Below, one piece after another: positions 36,340-46,107 of a DNA stretch of 64,000 nucleotides (its first letter is position 1; every line of letters begins with the position of its first letter). A model generated the notes under the pieces. That model saw only the letters and a program-made list of their open reading frames with translations, was not told where the DNA came from and did not search any database. A program made the translations under genes and the position numbers. Source of the stretch: Paenibacillus sp. V4I3 (GTDB lineage: Bacteria; Bacillota; Bacilli; Paenibacillales; NBRC-103111); the NCBI RefSeq assembly GCF_030817215.1, contig NZ_JAUSZA010000001.1, positions 2,392,501 to 2,456,500 on the forward strand. The letters run 5' to 3'.

Positions 36340-37413
36340 TTATTTAAAAAATAGAAAGTTGGTGGCTAGCGGTCTAAGCTTCCCATCAGATGGCCGATTG
36401 ATGACGCTGCCCCCCATGACTAAAGTGGTAGAGCCGCCCCCATCCAAGTTATACGCATCCACAATGCCTAATTGCTGCATTTTGTCCTGCAGCTCAGCAA
36501 GTGTTGCTCCCGAATTACCGCTTTCGTCATAGCCGTCGGTCACAATAAACAACAGCTGGTCGTGCTTGTAGTTGGCCATGATGGTCCGCGCGGCTCTTGC
36601 TGGTGAACTTTGCCACTGATAGGGAATCGACATCTTGTTACCATTCTTCAGGAGAACCGGAACGAAGGTAGATCCCATGAGTGGGTTCAACTTGTCGAGC
36701 TCAGACTGAGAACTAAACTTACCGCCAATGAGCTTGCGGTCTTTATTCAGGCCAATGAAGGTCGTATCGTTGTTGGTAGGAAAGAAACCATTCACATACT
36801 TCCCATTCATCATTGTTGTGTCCAGCGGATATCGTTTGCCTTTATTGTCATCGGCGAAGCCCCCTGCATTCACACCCGCGATAGCCCCATAACGCGTGAC
36901 TGCATCTAGCGTTGTCTCACTGGAGCCAATTTTATCCTTGCCGAGCACAAGTTTAATGGCCTTATCGCTCTTAAGGTTTACTTTAAGCGCATAACCTTTA
37001 TAGTTGCTTTCATTCAAAGCGAAAAGTTTCAAGTCGATATTCCCGGAAGAAGCTTGTCGAATTGGGCTGCCGAGCTTGGCCGTTATCCGTGCATCATAGA
37101 TAATGCCGGGTTTGGCAGCTTGTTCTGCAGCATTCTGGAGCATAGCCGCTACTTCTGTGGCGCTTTTCTCATAAAGCTCGAAATATTGCTGAATGATGGA
37201 TTTGGTTTGAACTGCGTCGCTATTCGCTTTGGTCAGCAAGTTATTAAGCGTAAACGTTTCTTGTTGAAAAGTGATTGGCGTAGACGCCTTATGTACCAAT
37301 GGGTTGATAGGAACATTCGCCGTAACGAAAAGCAGCCAAATTAGCATCCCCAGAAACGGGGCGCTTGCAAGTAGAAGGACGCGGTTGATTTGTTGAATGC
37401 TATTTACGTTCAT
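36340..37413 (-). CDS. Phosphodiester glycosidase (NAGPA domain) membrane protein
   Basis: A 357-residue protein with one N-terminal membrane segment (~12-30, VLLLASAPFLGMLIWLLFV) and a large outside domain. The domain has the NAGPA/DUF2233 pattern: GVNAGGFADD near residue 180, VTDGYDESGNSGATLAEL near 285, AYNLDGGGSTTLV near 325 and RPLATNF at the end. Relatives remove N-acetylglucosamine from phosphodiesters or occur in exopolysaccharide loci. It is coupled to the gene upstream through a TAATG overlap (37411-37415), so the two products probably work together at the membrane. Confidence 0.87.
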   Translation of the reverse strand: MNVNSIQQINRVLLLASAPFLGMLIWLLFVTANVPINPLVHKASTPITFQQETFTLNNLLTKANSDAVQTKSIIQQYFELYEKSATEVAAMLQNAAEQAAKPGIIYDARITAKLGSPIRQASSGNIDLKLFALNESNYKGYALKVNLKSDKAIKLVLGKDKIGSSETTLDAVTRYGAIAGVNAGGFADDNKGKRYPLDTTMMNGKYVNGFFPTNNDTTFIGLNKDRKLIGGKFSSQSELDKLNPLMGSTFVPVLLKNGNKMSIPYQWQSSPARAARTIMANYKHDQLLFIVTDGYDESGNSGATLAELQDKMQQLGIVDAYNLDGGGSTTLVMGGSVINRPSDGKLRPLATNFLFFK

Positions 37414-37847
37414 TACTTTAGCACATCCAGATTTTTTTGCAGTTCTTCCAACTTCTTCTTTACGTCGGCAAGCTGTGTATAAAGCTGGTTGCTGTTATCG
37501 GTTTTGCTGTTAGCGCTGTCCTTCGTGAAAGCCAGTAATTCATTCAGTGAGTCTACTTTTGTCTGTAAAGCTTTCATATCTGTCGTAACACTATCTTTCA
37601 ATTGGGTCACTTGCTTCTGATAGTCTTGTTGAACCACTTGCAGTTGTTGCTGGGTTTGCTGTGCGATATCGGTTGCAATTTTTTGCCTCAAATGCTCTGT
37701 GTACATCATAGCTGCGGCTACTCCGATTGCGATCAGCATGACCCAACCCACAAACAAGTATACGTACGTTTTCTTTCTTACCTTCGTAGCCTTCGAAGCA
37801 GCGCGAGGGAAAGAATTCGCAGTCGTAGTCTCGATGGGCATGTTCAT
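37413..37847 (-). CDS. Coiled-coil single-span membrane protein
   Basis: A 144-residue protein of unknown family. A basic segment (ASKATKVRKKT) precedes one membrane span at ~28-48 (YLFVGWVMLIAIGVAAAMMY). The rest is heptad-like and Gln/Lys-rich (QQTQQQLQVVQQDYQKQVTQLK, then LADVKKKLEELQKNLDVL), predicting a long extracellular or periplasmic-side coiled coil. ATG 37847 lies eight bases after GAGG; the frame is open to a GTG at 37856. Its stop overlaps the start of the phosphodiester glycosidase gene. It may scaffold or anchor that enzyme; this is inference from coupling only. Confidence 0.75.
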   Translation of the reverse strand: MNMPIETTTANSFPRAASKATKVRKKTYVYLFVGWVMLIAIGVAAAMMYTEHLRQKIATDIAQQTQQQLQVVQQDYQKQVTQLKDSVTTDMKALQTKVDSLNELLAFTKDSANSKTDNSNQLYTQLADVKKKLEELQKNLDVLK

Positions 37848-37899
37848 GAAAATCACCTCTGATTACTAGTATAACATATTCCATATTTTTTACAGAATT

Positions 37900-39528
37900 T
37901 TAGATAGAATTCGCCGTTTTTCGATATTCATTTGGGGTGAGTCCCTCTAGTTTTTTGAAAACTTTGCTGAAATATTTCTCGTCCTGATAACCGACCATCT
38001 CCGCTACTTGTGAAATCCGAAGATATGGATTGCGCAGCAGGACCTTTGCTTTACTCATGCGAATTTGACCTAAGTAGTCAGAAAGATTTACCTCGAACTC
38101 TTGTTTGAATTTCCGTGAGATGTACTCGCGGCTGAGGTAGAATCGATTCGCGATATCCTGAAGCGAGACATCTTCGTGATAGTGCTTCTCAAGGAACTCT
38201 GCGATTTCAAAAATAACGCTTTTGTCCTTCTGCTGACTCTCAAGAAGCAGCTTCGACAAGTGAACAATACTCCGAGTGAGTTCCTGCTGCCACAGTGATA
38301 GAGATAGGATCCCATGCTCATCAAGCGGAACGATCAAACTGGATGGCTCATCAAGGAGCAGCTGTTTAACCTGATCTTCACTAATGTTATAGAAAAATTG
38401 CTGCACCCAACGACGCTTCATCACCCTGTATTCCCGCCACCAATGGTCGAGCTGTTCGAGTGTAATGGCTTCGCTCAGTTTGACGGCGTCCATCCATTCT
38501 TGAACCGTTTCTTGAATTTGGTCAATGCTGCCACTGCGAATAGCGAGTTGAATCCGTTCCTCATATTGGCTGAAAGTAAGCGCAGGCTGAACGGTTTTGG
38601 CTGTTTTTAATGTACTGTGAATCCATGTTTCCTTGGATTTGAGATTTCGCTGTCTGAGGGCATCACGGGCTTCCTGATAGGATAAAGTCAAATCCGTTGG
38701 AAAGGAGTGAGAGCTTCCAATACCGAAGTCCACGCGAGTATGAAGCGCTGTGCGTATACCTTCATTAATTTTTGCGAGAAATGCCTCAGAGCCAGATTGA
38801 TCCTTCCATAGAAGCAATACAATTTCGTTATCGCTGTTCCAATGGCGGAAAGCATAACCGCGCTGATCGTTAACGAGGAATTCATTACATATGTTAATAA
38901 GCGAGAAGAGCAGGAGGTCCAGATTATGACTGAACTTGTTCTTCACACTGCGTTCCATCGTATCTAAGGATAAAATAGCAACACGGCATTCTCGAATAGT
39001 CCGAGATAAATGAAGCTCTTTCTCGAGCTGCTCGGCCGCTTGATCATAAGCGGAGGGTTCGGCAATTAAGTTCGATAGCAGCTTGTCCCAGTACATGGGC
39101 TTAATTTGGTTCATTTCGATATTCAGTTCTCGATTGGTATGACGAAGCTCCTCATCCTTATTCCAAGCGTGGATGGCTTTATCTAGCGCTTCATTTAACT
39201 GCTCGGGATCAATAGGCTTCAATATATAGTCCGTTCCGCCATACTTTAACGTATGGCGAAGTAGAGAGAAGTCGTCATGACCGCTAATAACGATCGTCTT
39301 CGAGTCAGGAGCATGCGTATGCAGCCACTCGAGCAATTTTACGCCATTCATAATTGGCATCATCATATCGGTCATAATAATCGCAGGATGATCACGACTT
39401 ACGATCTCTATGGCCGATTCACCATCTTGGGCTTCTAATATAGTTTCTATGCCGTACTGCTTCCAGTCCACAAGCAGGCGGATGGCATCGCGCACATGTT
39501 TCTCATCATCAACAAGTAATACTTTCAT
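37900..39528 (-). CDS. YesN-type response regulator with AraC domain
   Basis: A 542-residue regulator. The receiver (1-120) has LVDDEKHVRDA, the phosphorylated Asp in MTDMMMPIMNG (near residue 55), ISGHDDF and LKPIDPEQL. A long middle region leads to two AraC helix-turn-helix units (VSLQDIANRFYLSREYISRKFKQEFE and ISQVAEMVGYQDEKYFSKVFKKLEG, then TPNEYRK). It pairs with the kinase just upstream, which overlaps it by four bases (39525-39528), and probably activates the divergent sugar importer at 41.5 kb. Confidence 0.93.
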   Translation of the reverse strand: MKVLLVDDEKHVRDAIRLLVDWKQYGIETILEAQDGESAIEIVSRDHPAIIMTDMMMPIMNGVKLLEWLHTHAPDSKTIVISGHDDFSLLRHTLKYGGTDYILKPIDPEQLNEALDKAIHAWNKDEELRHTNRELNIEMNQIKPMYWDKLLSNLIAEPSAYDQAAEQLEKELHLSRTIRECRVAILSLDTMERSVKNKFSHNLDLLLFSLINICNEFLVNDQRGYAFRHWNSDNEIVLLLWKDQSGSEAFLAKINEGIRTALHTRVDFGIGSSHSFPTDLTLSYQEARDALRQRNLKSKETWIHSTLKTAKTVQPALTFSQYEERIQLAIRSGSIDQIQETVQEWMDAVKLSEAITLEQLDHWWREYRVMKRRWVQQFFYNISEDQVKQLLLDEPSSLIVPLDEHGILSLSLWQQELTRSIVHLSKLLLESQQKDKSVIFEIAEFLEKHYHEDVSLQDIANRFYLSREYISRKFKQEFEVNLSDYLGQIRMSKAKVLLRNPYLRISQVAEMVGYQDEKYFSKVFKKLEGLTPNEYRKTANSI

Positions 39529-41345
39529 TCAAGTGCTCCCTTTTTCATAGGAATATGGATCACAATCCGTAGACCTTGGGGCTGTACATGCTGGGCATCA
39601 AGAAATGCATCATCAGTGAAGTACAATTGTACTCTGGTCAGTACATTACTAAGCCCAATACAAGCCTCATCGGTTATCGATGGGGTATTCAGTCTGTTTC
39701 TTACTTCGTGGAGCCGGTGCTCGGTTATACCTATTCCGTTATCCTCAACGATGAGTTTCAAGTATTCATCCTCATGAACGATAAGCTTCATTGCTTGAAT
39801 ACGTAATAAGCCCGTAGCTGCACTCGGTTTAAAGCCATGTTTGAAATAGTTTTCGACAAGCGGTTGAAGGATCATCTTGGGTACAGAGATTGCTTTCGTG
39901 CTTTCTTCGATCTCGTAAATAACTTCGAATTGGTGCTCGAAGCGCTGCTTTTGCAGTTCGAGATAGGCTTTAATATGATCGATTTCTTTGTGTAAAGGAA
40001 CGACGGATTCATTCGTGTTCATGCTGTAATGCATCATTTTGGCAAGTGACGAAATCAAAGCATAGACCTTTGGTGCATCATGCTGCAAAGCTAGTGTTCC
40101 GATCGATTGGAGCGCGTTATTCAAAAAGTGCGGATTGATCTGAGCTTGAAGTGCCATAAGCTGATTCGATTTGTTTGCAAGCTCAAGACGATATTCACGC
40201 ATCACCATTTGATTTAAATCCTGCATAAGGCCATGGAATCGATTGGCGAGAATGCCCATTTCATCCGTACGAGTGAGCTCGATATCGGTATTCAATTGGC
40301 CTAACTGAACTTGTCCAGCCTGTATGCGTGTGATATAACGAATTAATTGTTTGATAGGCTCTGTAAATTTAATGCTGATATAAATGGTTCCGGCAATGAC
40401 AATCAACATAAACAGAGTAAGGATCAAAGAATTAATTAAAGTTAACTGTCTGGCATTTTTCGTTAATTGCTCATAGGGAAGCCGCTTCACGATCGTCCAG
40501 TTAACATAGTCAGTTTTCATTTTTTCATAAATATTTATCCCCGCATAAGCGCCGTTTTTCCATTCATAGGAACCTTTTTGGAGATCGCTATAAATCGCCT
40601 CATTCCCCCAACTTGCTTCAAGAGGTTGTCCCCATTTAGACACATCAGGACCGAACACGATGAACCCCTTATCATCCAGGATATACAGTTCTTCTTGGTC
40701 ATGGGTGAATAAGCTTTGAGATATTTCAGAGACTAGATTCAGCTGAAGATCAATTATCAGCTCACCAATTGAGATGTTACTTGGGGAGTACATAACTTTA
40801 CGATGCATAGATAGGACAGGGGTTGGAGCAGAATACACATTAAGTGCAATATTGTAATTATGGCTTGCATGAGTGGTTTCAAAATAAACGGTTTTGTTCT
40901 CGGGGAACTGCCGAAGAGATTCATATTTACCGATCGTGCTTCCTTGAATGTCGCTGCTCGCTAAATAAGAACGGTCGCTAACGGAGGCGTAAAGATAAAT
41001 TTGTTTGATCTCTTTAACCGAATGGGACATGACCTGCAGCCCGCTTTTGATAACCTTATCACTCATGTAGTCGATTTCTCGCTCGGTTTGCAGAATATCG
41101 TAAAGATAACCAACAGATGAATACTGACCTGTATAAATCGTAGTAGATGCCTGGACAACACCATTTAAGTAATTCAACAAATTCATTTTTGCTTGAGATA
41201 TCAGGGCCGAATTATTCGTAATTGTGTCTTCTGTGACTTTGTCCTTGGTGAATATATAAGAAACAACAATGGATGTAGTGAATGGAACTAAGGTCGCAAT
41301 GAGCAGAAAAAGGATTAATTTATTGCGTATACTATGACGAAACAA
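39525..41345 (-). CDS. YesM-type sensor histidine kinase
   Basis: A 606-residue kinase. Membrane spans at ~10-32 and ~300-322 enclose an extracellular Cache-type sensor. A HAMP region follows (IKFTEPIKQLIRYI), then the His_kinase domain with LQAQINPHFLNNALQSI (phosphorylated His near residue 410) and an ATPase lid with ENYFKHG and VEDNGIGI. It phosphorylates the YesN-type partner in response to a sugar outside. The start appears to be TTG 41345, with only a weak ribosome site upstream. Divergent from the MsmFGE-type importer. Confidence 0.92.
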   Translation of the reverse strand: MFRHSIRNKLILFLLIATLVPFTTSIVVSYIFTKDKVTEDTITNNSALISQAKMNLLNYLNGVVQASTTIYTGQYSSVGYLYDILQTEREIDYMSDKVIKSGLQVMSHSVKEIKQIYLYASVSDRSYLASSDIQGSTIGKYESLRQFPENKTVYFETTHASHNYNIALNVYSAPTPVLSMHRKVMYSPSNISIGELIIDLQLNLVSEISQSLFTHDQEELYILDDKGFIVFGPDVSKWGQPLEASWGNEAIYSDLQKGSYEWKNGAYAGINIYEKMKTDYVNWTIVKRLPYEQLTKNARQLTLINSLILTLFMLIVIAGTIYISIKFTEPIKQLIRYITRIQAGQVQLGQLNTDIELTRTDEMGILANRFHGLMQDLNQMVMREYRLELANKSNQLMALQAQINPHFLNNALQSIGTLALQHDAPKVYALISSLAKMMHYSMNTNESVVPLHKEIDHIKAYLELQKQRFEHQFEVIYEIEESTKAISVPKMILQPLVENYFKHGFKPSAATGLLRIQAMKLIVHEDEYLKLIVEDNGIGITEHRLHEVRNRLNTPSITDEACIGLSNVLTRVQLYFTDDAFLDAQHVQPQGLRIVIHIPMKKGALE

Positions 41346-41503
41346 GGTGCATCAACTCGGTTTCTTTTTAGACTTTTCACCCTATATTGTAGCAGTAGAG
41401 GTCAACAAATTCCACCTAATGCATCACGATAATCTGTGTTTCACGAAGACAAAGGGATTTATACTATAGCTTATAGTTAGATAATCGTAAGGGGGAAATT
41501 CCC

Positions 41504-42388
41504 ATGAAAACCAACAAAGGGTTAGCAGGACTTCTACAACAATGGGTGTTTGTCGGACCCGCGCTGATCTTTTTCGCACTCATTGTTGTTACTCCTTTTC
41601 TCATGAGTATTTATTATTCATTTACCGAGTGGAATGGTGTGACAACAACCGTGAAGTTCAACGGCCTAGACAATTTCAAACACCTTCTTTTTCATGACAC
41701 AGACTATCGCAACGCATTCTGGTTTACAACAAGAATCACCGTGACGGATGTCATTCTCACGAATCTTGTCGGGTTTCTTTTGGCGCTCTTGCTCACTCAG
41801 GCACTGAAAACCAGAAATGTACTGCGTACTATTTTCTTCATGCCGAATGTTATTGGTGGACTTCTTCTTGGTTTCATTTGGCAGTTTATTTTCGTCAAAG
41901 GGTTCGGGACGTTAGGAGAATTGACCAATATTAGTTTTTTCCAACTTCCTTGGTTGGGTGATGCACCTACAGCCTTCTGGGCAATCGCCATCGTTAGTAT
42001 ATGGCAAGGTTCGGGCTACTTAATGATCATTTATATTGCGGCGCTTTCGAATGTGCCCAAAGATATGGTTGAAGCGGCTTATATCGATGGTGCTACGCGA
42101 TTACAAGTGCTTAAGAACATTATCATTCCACTCATTATGCCGGCTGTTACCGTATGTTTGTTCCTGACAATTTCATGGAACTTCAAGATGTTTGACCTGA
42201 ACTTTGCCTTGACCAAAGGTGGACCGTTCAACTCAACAGAATCCGTTTCCATCAATATTTATCAGGAAGCGTTCCGGAATAACAACTATGGTTTAGGAAC
42301 AGCAAAAGCATTAGTATTCTTCGTTGTAGTGGCCATTATTTCGACCATCCAAGTCATGTATACGAAACGCAAGGAGGTTGAAGTTTAA
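41504..42388 (+). CDS. Sugar ABC transporter permease (MsmF type)
   Basis: A 294-residue protein with six predicted spans; early WVFVGPALIFFALIVVTPFLM, and the EAA loop VEAAYIDGATRLQVLKNIIIPLI near residue 190. ATG 41504 follows AAGGGGGAAA. Its stop overlaps the start of the next permease by one base, so translation is coupled. It probably belongs to the YesM/YesN regulon divergent from it. Confidence 0.93.
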   Translation: MKTNKGLAGLLQQWVFVGPALIFFALIVVTPFLMSIYYSFTEWNGVTTTVKFNGLDNFKHLLFHDTDYRNAFWFTTRITVTDVILTNLVGFLLALLLTQALKTRNVLRTIFFMPNVIGGLLLGFIWQFIFVKGFGTLGELTNISFFQLPWLGDAPTAFWAIAIVSIWQGSGYLMIIYIAALSNVPKDMVEAAYIDGATRLQVLKNIIIPLIMPAVTVCLFLTISWNFKMFDLNFALTKGGPFNSTESVSINIYQEAFRNNNYGLGTAKALVFFVVVAIISTIQVMYTKRKEVEV

Positions 42389-43224
42389 TGGAATCGGTCA
42401 AAAAATACTCAGGACGATTATTTACACTCGAGGTGCTCGGCATCTTAATAGGACTTTTATTTTTAGTTCCTTTCTACTTCGTCATCGTTAACTCACTTAA
42501 AACATTCCCGGAGCTGGCAGCCAGCACTGCGAAGCTTCCGTCAAGCTTATATCTTGACAACTATACGAAGGTATGGACAATCATGAAGTTCCCAAGTGCA
42601 TTTCTGAACTCTTTCATTATTACTGTGTTCAGTAATGTAGGGCTTGTGTTGATTAGTTCCATGGCCGCTTATCGAATGGTGCGCAAATCAAGTAAATTCA
42701 ACAACCTTGTATTTATAGCTTTCGTTGCTGCAATGGTTATTCCGTTTCAATCTATCATGATCCCGCTTGTGCGTGTAGCTAATGAAGTTGGACTAATGGA
42801 TAGCAAGTTCGGCTTGATTATTTGTTATTTCGGATTCGGTGTTTCACTGAACGTCTTCTTGTTCCATGGTTTTATTAAATCCATTCCACTTGAAATTGAA
42901 GAGTCAGCCACTGTGGATGGATGCTCGCCGTATGGGGTATTTTGGCGAATTGTTTTCCCTCTGTTAAAGCCGATGTCCACGACAGTCATTATCTTAAACA
43001 GTTTATGGATATGGAATGATTATCTGCTGCCTTCACTCGTGTTAAATAGCCCAGAACTGAGAACAATACCTTTAGCAACGTTTTCTTTCTTTGGTCAATA
43101 TACGAAGCAATGGGATTTGGCCTTGGCTGGTCTAACACTTGGCGTTTTGCCGATCGTTATTTTCTTCTTAGCGATGCAGAAACATATTGTTGAAGGCATA
43201 ACGGCAGGATCGGTAAAAGGTTAA
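42388..43224 (+). CDS. Sugar ABC transporter permease (MsmG type)
   Basis: A 278-residue partner permease with six spans, EAA loop EESATVDGCSPYGVFWRIVFPLL near residue 172, and the typical C-terminal GITAGSVKG. It is coupled to the first permease by one-base overlap. The binding-protein gene comes after it, 160 bases away, the reverse of the usual order, with room for its own promoter. Confidence 0.93.
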   Translation: MESVKKYSGRLFTLEVLGILIGLLFLVPFYFVIVNSLKTFPELAASTAKLPSSLYLDNYTKVWTIMKFPSAFLNSFIITVFSNVGLVLISSMAAYRMVRKSSKFNNLVFIAFVAAMVIPFQSIMIPLVRVANEVGLMDSKFGLIICYFGFGVSLNVFLFHGFIKSIPLEIEESATVDGCSPYGVFWRIVFPLLKPMSTTVIILNSLWIWNDYLLPSLVLNSPELRTIPLATFSFFGQYTKQWDLALAGLTLGVLPIVIFFLAMQKHIVEGITAGSVKG

Positions 43225-43384
43225 CAGTTTTGCAAATATGTTCAAAATCTTCCACCTTTATGTTCAATATTCTCTGTGTTAAGGGTTTAAGTAAGTGTTT
43301 ACAATAAACCATGTAAGCTGATGACGAGCTAACGAAACGTTATCAGGGTAAGCTGATTGAAACTAAAAGGGAGGCTTTACCTAA

Positions 43385-44704
43385 ATGAAAAAATTAACAA
43401 TGATCAGTATGGCGGCTGTACTTTCACTATCTTTAGTTGCCGTTGGCTGCGCGAAGAAAGAAACAGCGCCAACTCCAACAGCAACAACGGGTGGAGCGGC
43501 AACAGCAACACCTGCTGCAGGCGGTAAACCAGTTACAATTAAAATGTTCCAATTCAAAGTAGAAATCGCCGATCAACTTGGCAAATTAATTCAAGAATAT
43601 CAAAAGCAAAATCCTAATGTTAAAATTCAAGTTGATACAGTAGGCGGCGGTGCTGACTACGGGGCAGCATTGCTTGCGAAGTTCAACTCAGGTGACAAAC
43701 CGGACATTTTCAACAACGGTGGTTTCTCGGATATGGATAAATGGATCGAAAACTTGGAAGATCTTTCCGATCAACCATGGGTTAAGGATCTTGTAGACGT
43801 GGCTAAAGAGCCAATGACGAAAAACGGTAAACTATATGGACAACCGCTGAACCTTGAAGGTTATGGTTTCCAATACAATAAAGACTTGTTTACACAAGCT
43901 GGCATTACCGAATTACCAAAAACACTTACACAATTAGAAGATGCGGCTAAAAAGCTTCAAGCAAAAGGAATTACACCTTTTGAAACCGGCTATGGCGAGT
44001 GGTGGGTACTGGGTAACCACTTCGTAAACCTTCCGTTTGCTTACCAAAAGGATCCGAATGCCTTCATTGATGGCTTGAACAAAGGAACAGCAAAAATTCC
44101 GGGTAACGAAGTATTTAACCAATGGACAAAACTGTTTGATCTACAGTTGAAATACGGTAACAAAAATCCGCTTCAAACAGATTACAATACACAAGTAACT
44201 GACTTTGCTACAGGTAAAGCAGCAATGACGCAGCAAGGTAACTGGACACAAGTTCAAATCACAAAAACAAACCCGAACATCAAAATTGGCTTCTTGCCAA
44301 TGCCGATCAACGATGACGCTGCAGCGAACGATAAATTGTTCGTTGGTGTACCAAACAACTGGGTTATCAACAAAAACTCTGCTGTGAAAGACGAAGCGAA
44401 GAAATTCTTGAACTGGATGGTAAGTTCCGATATCGGTAAGAAATACATTACGGAAGAATTCAAATTCATTCCTGCATTCAAATCCATTCCTGCTGACGAG
44501 AAAGTTTTAGGACCTTTGGCAGCTGACATTATCGCTTACAGCAAAGCTGGTAAAACACTTAGCTGGAACTGGTTCAAATTCCCAGGCGGCGAAGCTTCTA
44601 GTAAAAAATTCGGCGATATTATGCAAGGTTATGTAGCGAAGAAGTATACGAAGGATCAAATGCTGGAGGAATTCCAGAAAACTTGGGATAGCCTTAAGAA
44701 GTAA
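43385..44704 (+). CDS. Sugar ABC transporter substrate-binding lipoprotein (MsmE type)
   Basis: A 439-residue binding protein. The lipoprotein signal ends in LVAVGCAKK (Cys ~22), followed by a Thr/Ala/Pro-rich linker. The mature part shows DQLGKLIQEYQKQNPNVKIQVD, FNSGDKPDIFNNGG, YGFQYNKDLFTQAGI and GKAAMTQQGNWTQ, all typical for family 1 sugar-binding proteins. ATG 43385 follows AAAGGGAGGC. The intergenic region before it (43225-43384) contains a 13-base palindrome TAACGAAACGTTA at 43330-43342 and may hold an independent promoter. Confidence 0.93.
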   Translation: MKKLTMISMAAVLSLSLVAVGCAKKETAPTPTATTGGAATATPAAGGKPVTIKMFQFKVEIADQLGKLIQEYQKQNPNVKIQVDTVGGGADYGAALLAKFNSGDKPDIFNNGGFSDMDKWIENLEDLSDQPWVKDLVDVAKEPMTKNGKLYGQPLNLEGYGFQYNKDLFTQAGITELPKTLTQLEDAAKKLQAKGITPFETGYGEWWVLGNHFVNLPFAYQKDPNAFIDGLNKGTAKIPGNEVFNQWTKLFDLQLKYGNKNPLQTDYNTQVTDFATGKAAMTQQGNWTQVQITKTNPNIKIGFLPMPINDDAAANDKLFVGVPNNWVINKNSAVKDEAKKFLNWMVSSDIGKKYITEEFKFIPAFKSIPADEKVLGPLAADIIAYSKAGKTLSWNWFKFPGGEASSKKFGDIMQGYVAKKYTKDQMLEEFQKTWDSLKK

Positions 44705-44724
44705 CTCAATAATGGGTGGTAATA

Positions 44725-44754
44725 AAGCCTCAGCGCCAATGCTGAGGCTTTTTG
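44725..44754 (+). terminator. Terminator after the MsmE-type gene
   Basis: Perfect 10-base arms AAGCCTCAGC (44725-44734) and GCTGAGGCTT (44741-44750), followed by TTT; 20 bases after the stop. Confidence 0.8.
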
Positions 44755-44808
44755 CTGTTTAACAGAAAAGGAATAGGCTGTTACAATAAAGAAGACTGGA
44801 GGTCTATG

Positions 44809-46038
44809 ATGATAATAAGAATCAGGTCTTGGCTGCATAGCAGAGGAAATTCACTTCCGCGTGAGAAGCAATTGTCGCGTGAGGCCGTAATTTCATTAAT
44901 TATTCATTCTATTTTTCAGTTTGGAGCTTCCATGTCGGGCGTGTTCTTAAACTTATACTTATGGCGGTTAACGCACAGTGTCGTAGTGAATGGTACATAC
45001 AGCATGATCGTTTTCATCTTAACACCGATTGGCTTTGCGCTTGGTGGTCTCATGATTAAGAAGAAAGACCGAATGGTATCGTATCGTCTAGGTATCATGC
45101 TCATAGGTCTTTTCTATTTGAGCGTCATTCTAGCACAAGAGAAACTGGTCGAGTATTATATCCTATTTGCTATTTTTAATGGTCTTGCAGGTGCTTTTTA
45201 CTGGGTAGGTTATTTAACCCTGATGTATGATGTCTCTAACGAACAGAACCGGATTCGGTATCTTGCATTTAATATGATTTTTTTCACAGCAGCAACCTTA
45301 GCGGGACCGGCGCTTGCCGGTTTCATTATCCGATTAAAAGAAGGACTTAGCGGTTACACCATCGTCTTCTCAATCGCATTCTGTATGTTCTTGCTAGCGG
45401 CGCTGATTTCATTGAAAATTAAAGCTTCAAGCGGGCATCATAGAGTTTATTACTTGAAGATGACTGGTCTTATAATGAAGAAAGAACGTGACTGGTTGAA
45501 AGCGTTGTTTGGATTTTTGGGAATGGGTTTGCTCCAAGGGACGATGCTTTTCTTACCGAATATTCTACTGTTCAAAGTGATGCCGCGTGAAGATATTGTG
45601 GGCTATCTCGGTGTATTATACTCAAGTCTATCGATCGTAATGGGCATTTTTATATCTAAATATGCAAACGCTAGTAAAGCTCGTCTTTATTTAGCCATAT
45701 CAACACTCGGCTACCTCATTGGTGTATCTTTTTTACTAGGAAATGTTAATGTGTGGACGGTTGTAAGTTTTATGATTTTGCATTCTATCTTCGCGCCGCT
45801 GCAAGGGAATACAATGACTGGCTATTATTATGGCCTCATTGCGAAGCTGCCGCTTAAAGGCCAATTGAAAGTAGAAAGTGTGGTTGTTCGGGAGTTTTTC
45901 TTGAATGTTGGACGTGTGATTTCAATTACCTGTTTAATCTCGTTTGGCAGTGATTTGGATGGGGGCTGGATTCCATGGATTTTAATGATGGCAGCGATGT
46001 CACAAATGGCCCTTGTATGGTCGATTAAGAATCAGTGA
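44809..46038 (+). CDS. MFS transporter
   Basis: A 409-residue membrane protein with about twelve spans, starting after a short basic N-terminus (IRIRSWLHSRGN). A typical charged loop between spans 2 and 3 (GGLMIKKKDRMVSYRLG) marks the major facilitator fold. GGAGG at 44798-44802 serves ATG 44806 or 44809; the latter has better spacing. Substrate cannot be deduced. It is followed 70 bases later by a flavoprotein gene on the same strand. Confidence 0.85.
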   Translation: MIIRIRSWLHSRGNSLPREKQLSREAVISLIIHSIFQFGASMSGVFLNLYLWRLTHSVVVNGTYSMIVFILTPIGFALGGLMIKKKDRMVSYRLGIMLIGLFYLSVILAQEKLVEYYILFAIFNGLAGAFYWVGYLTLMYDVSNEQNRIRYLAFNMIFFTAATLAGPALAGFIIRLKEGLSGYTIVFSIAFCMFLLAALISLKIKASSGHHRVYYLKMTGLIMKKERDWLKALFGFLGMGLLQGTMLFLPNILLFKVMPREDIVGYLGVLYSSLSIVMGIFISKYANASKARLYLAISTLGYLIGVSFLLGNVNVWTVVSFMILHSIFAPLQGNTMTGYYYGLIAKLPLKGQLKVESVVVREFFLNVGRVISITCLISFGSDLDGGWIPWILMMAAMSQMALVWSIKNQ

Positions 46039-46107
46039 GCTGAGCATGAAAGCGCGTTAACTCGGATATCCTAGGAAGTAGATGACAGGAGAAGAGGACG
46101 TGCGGTT

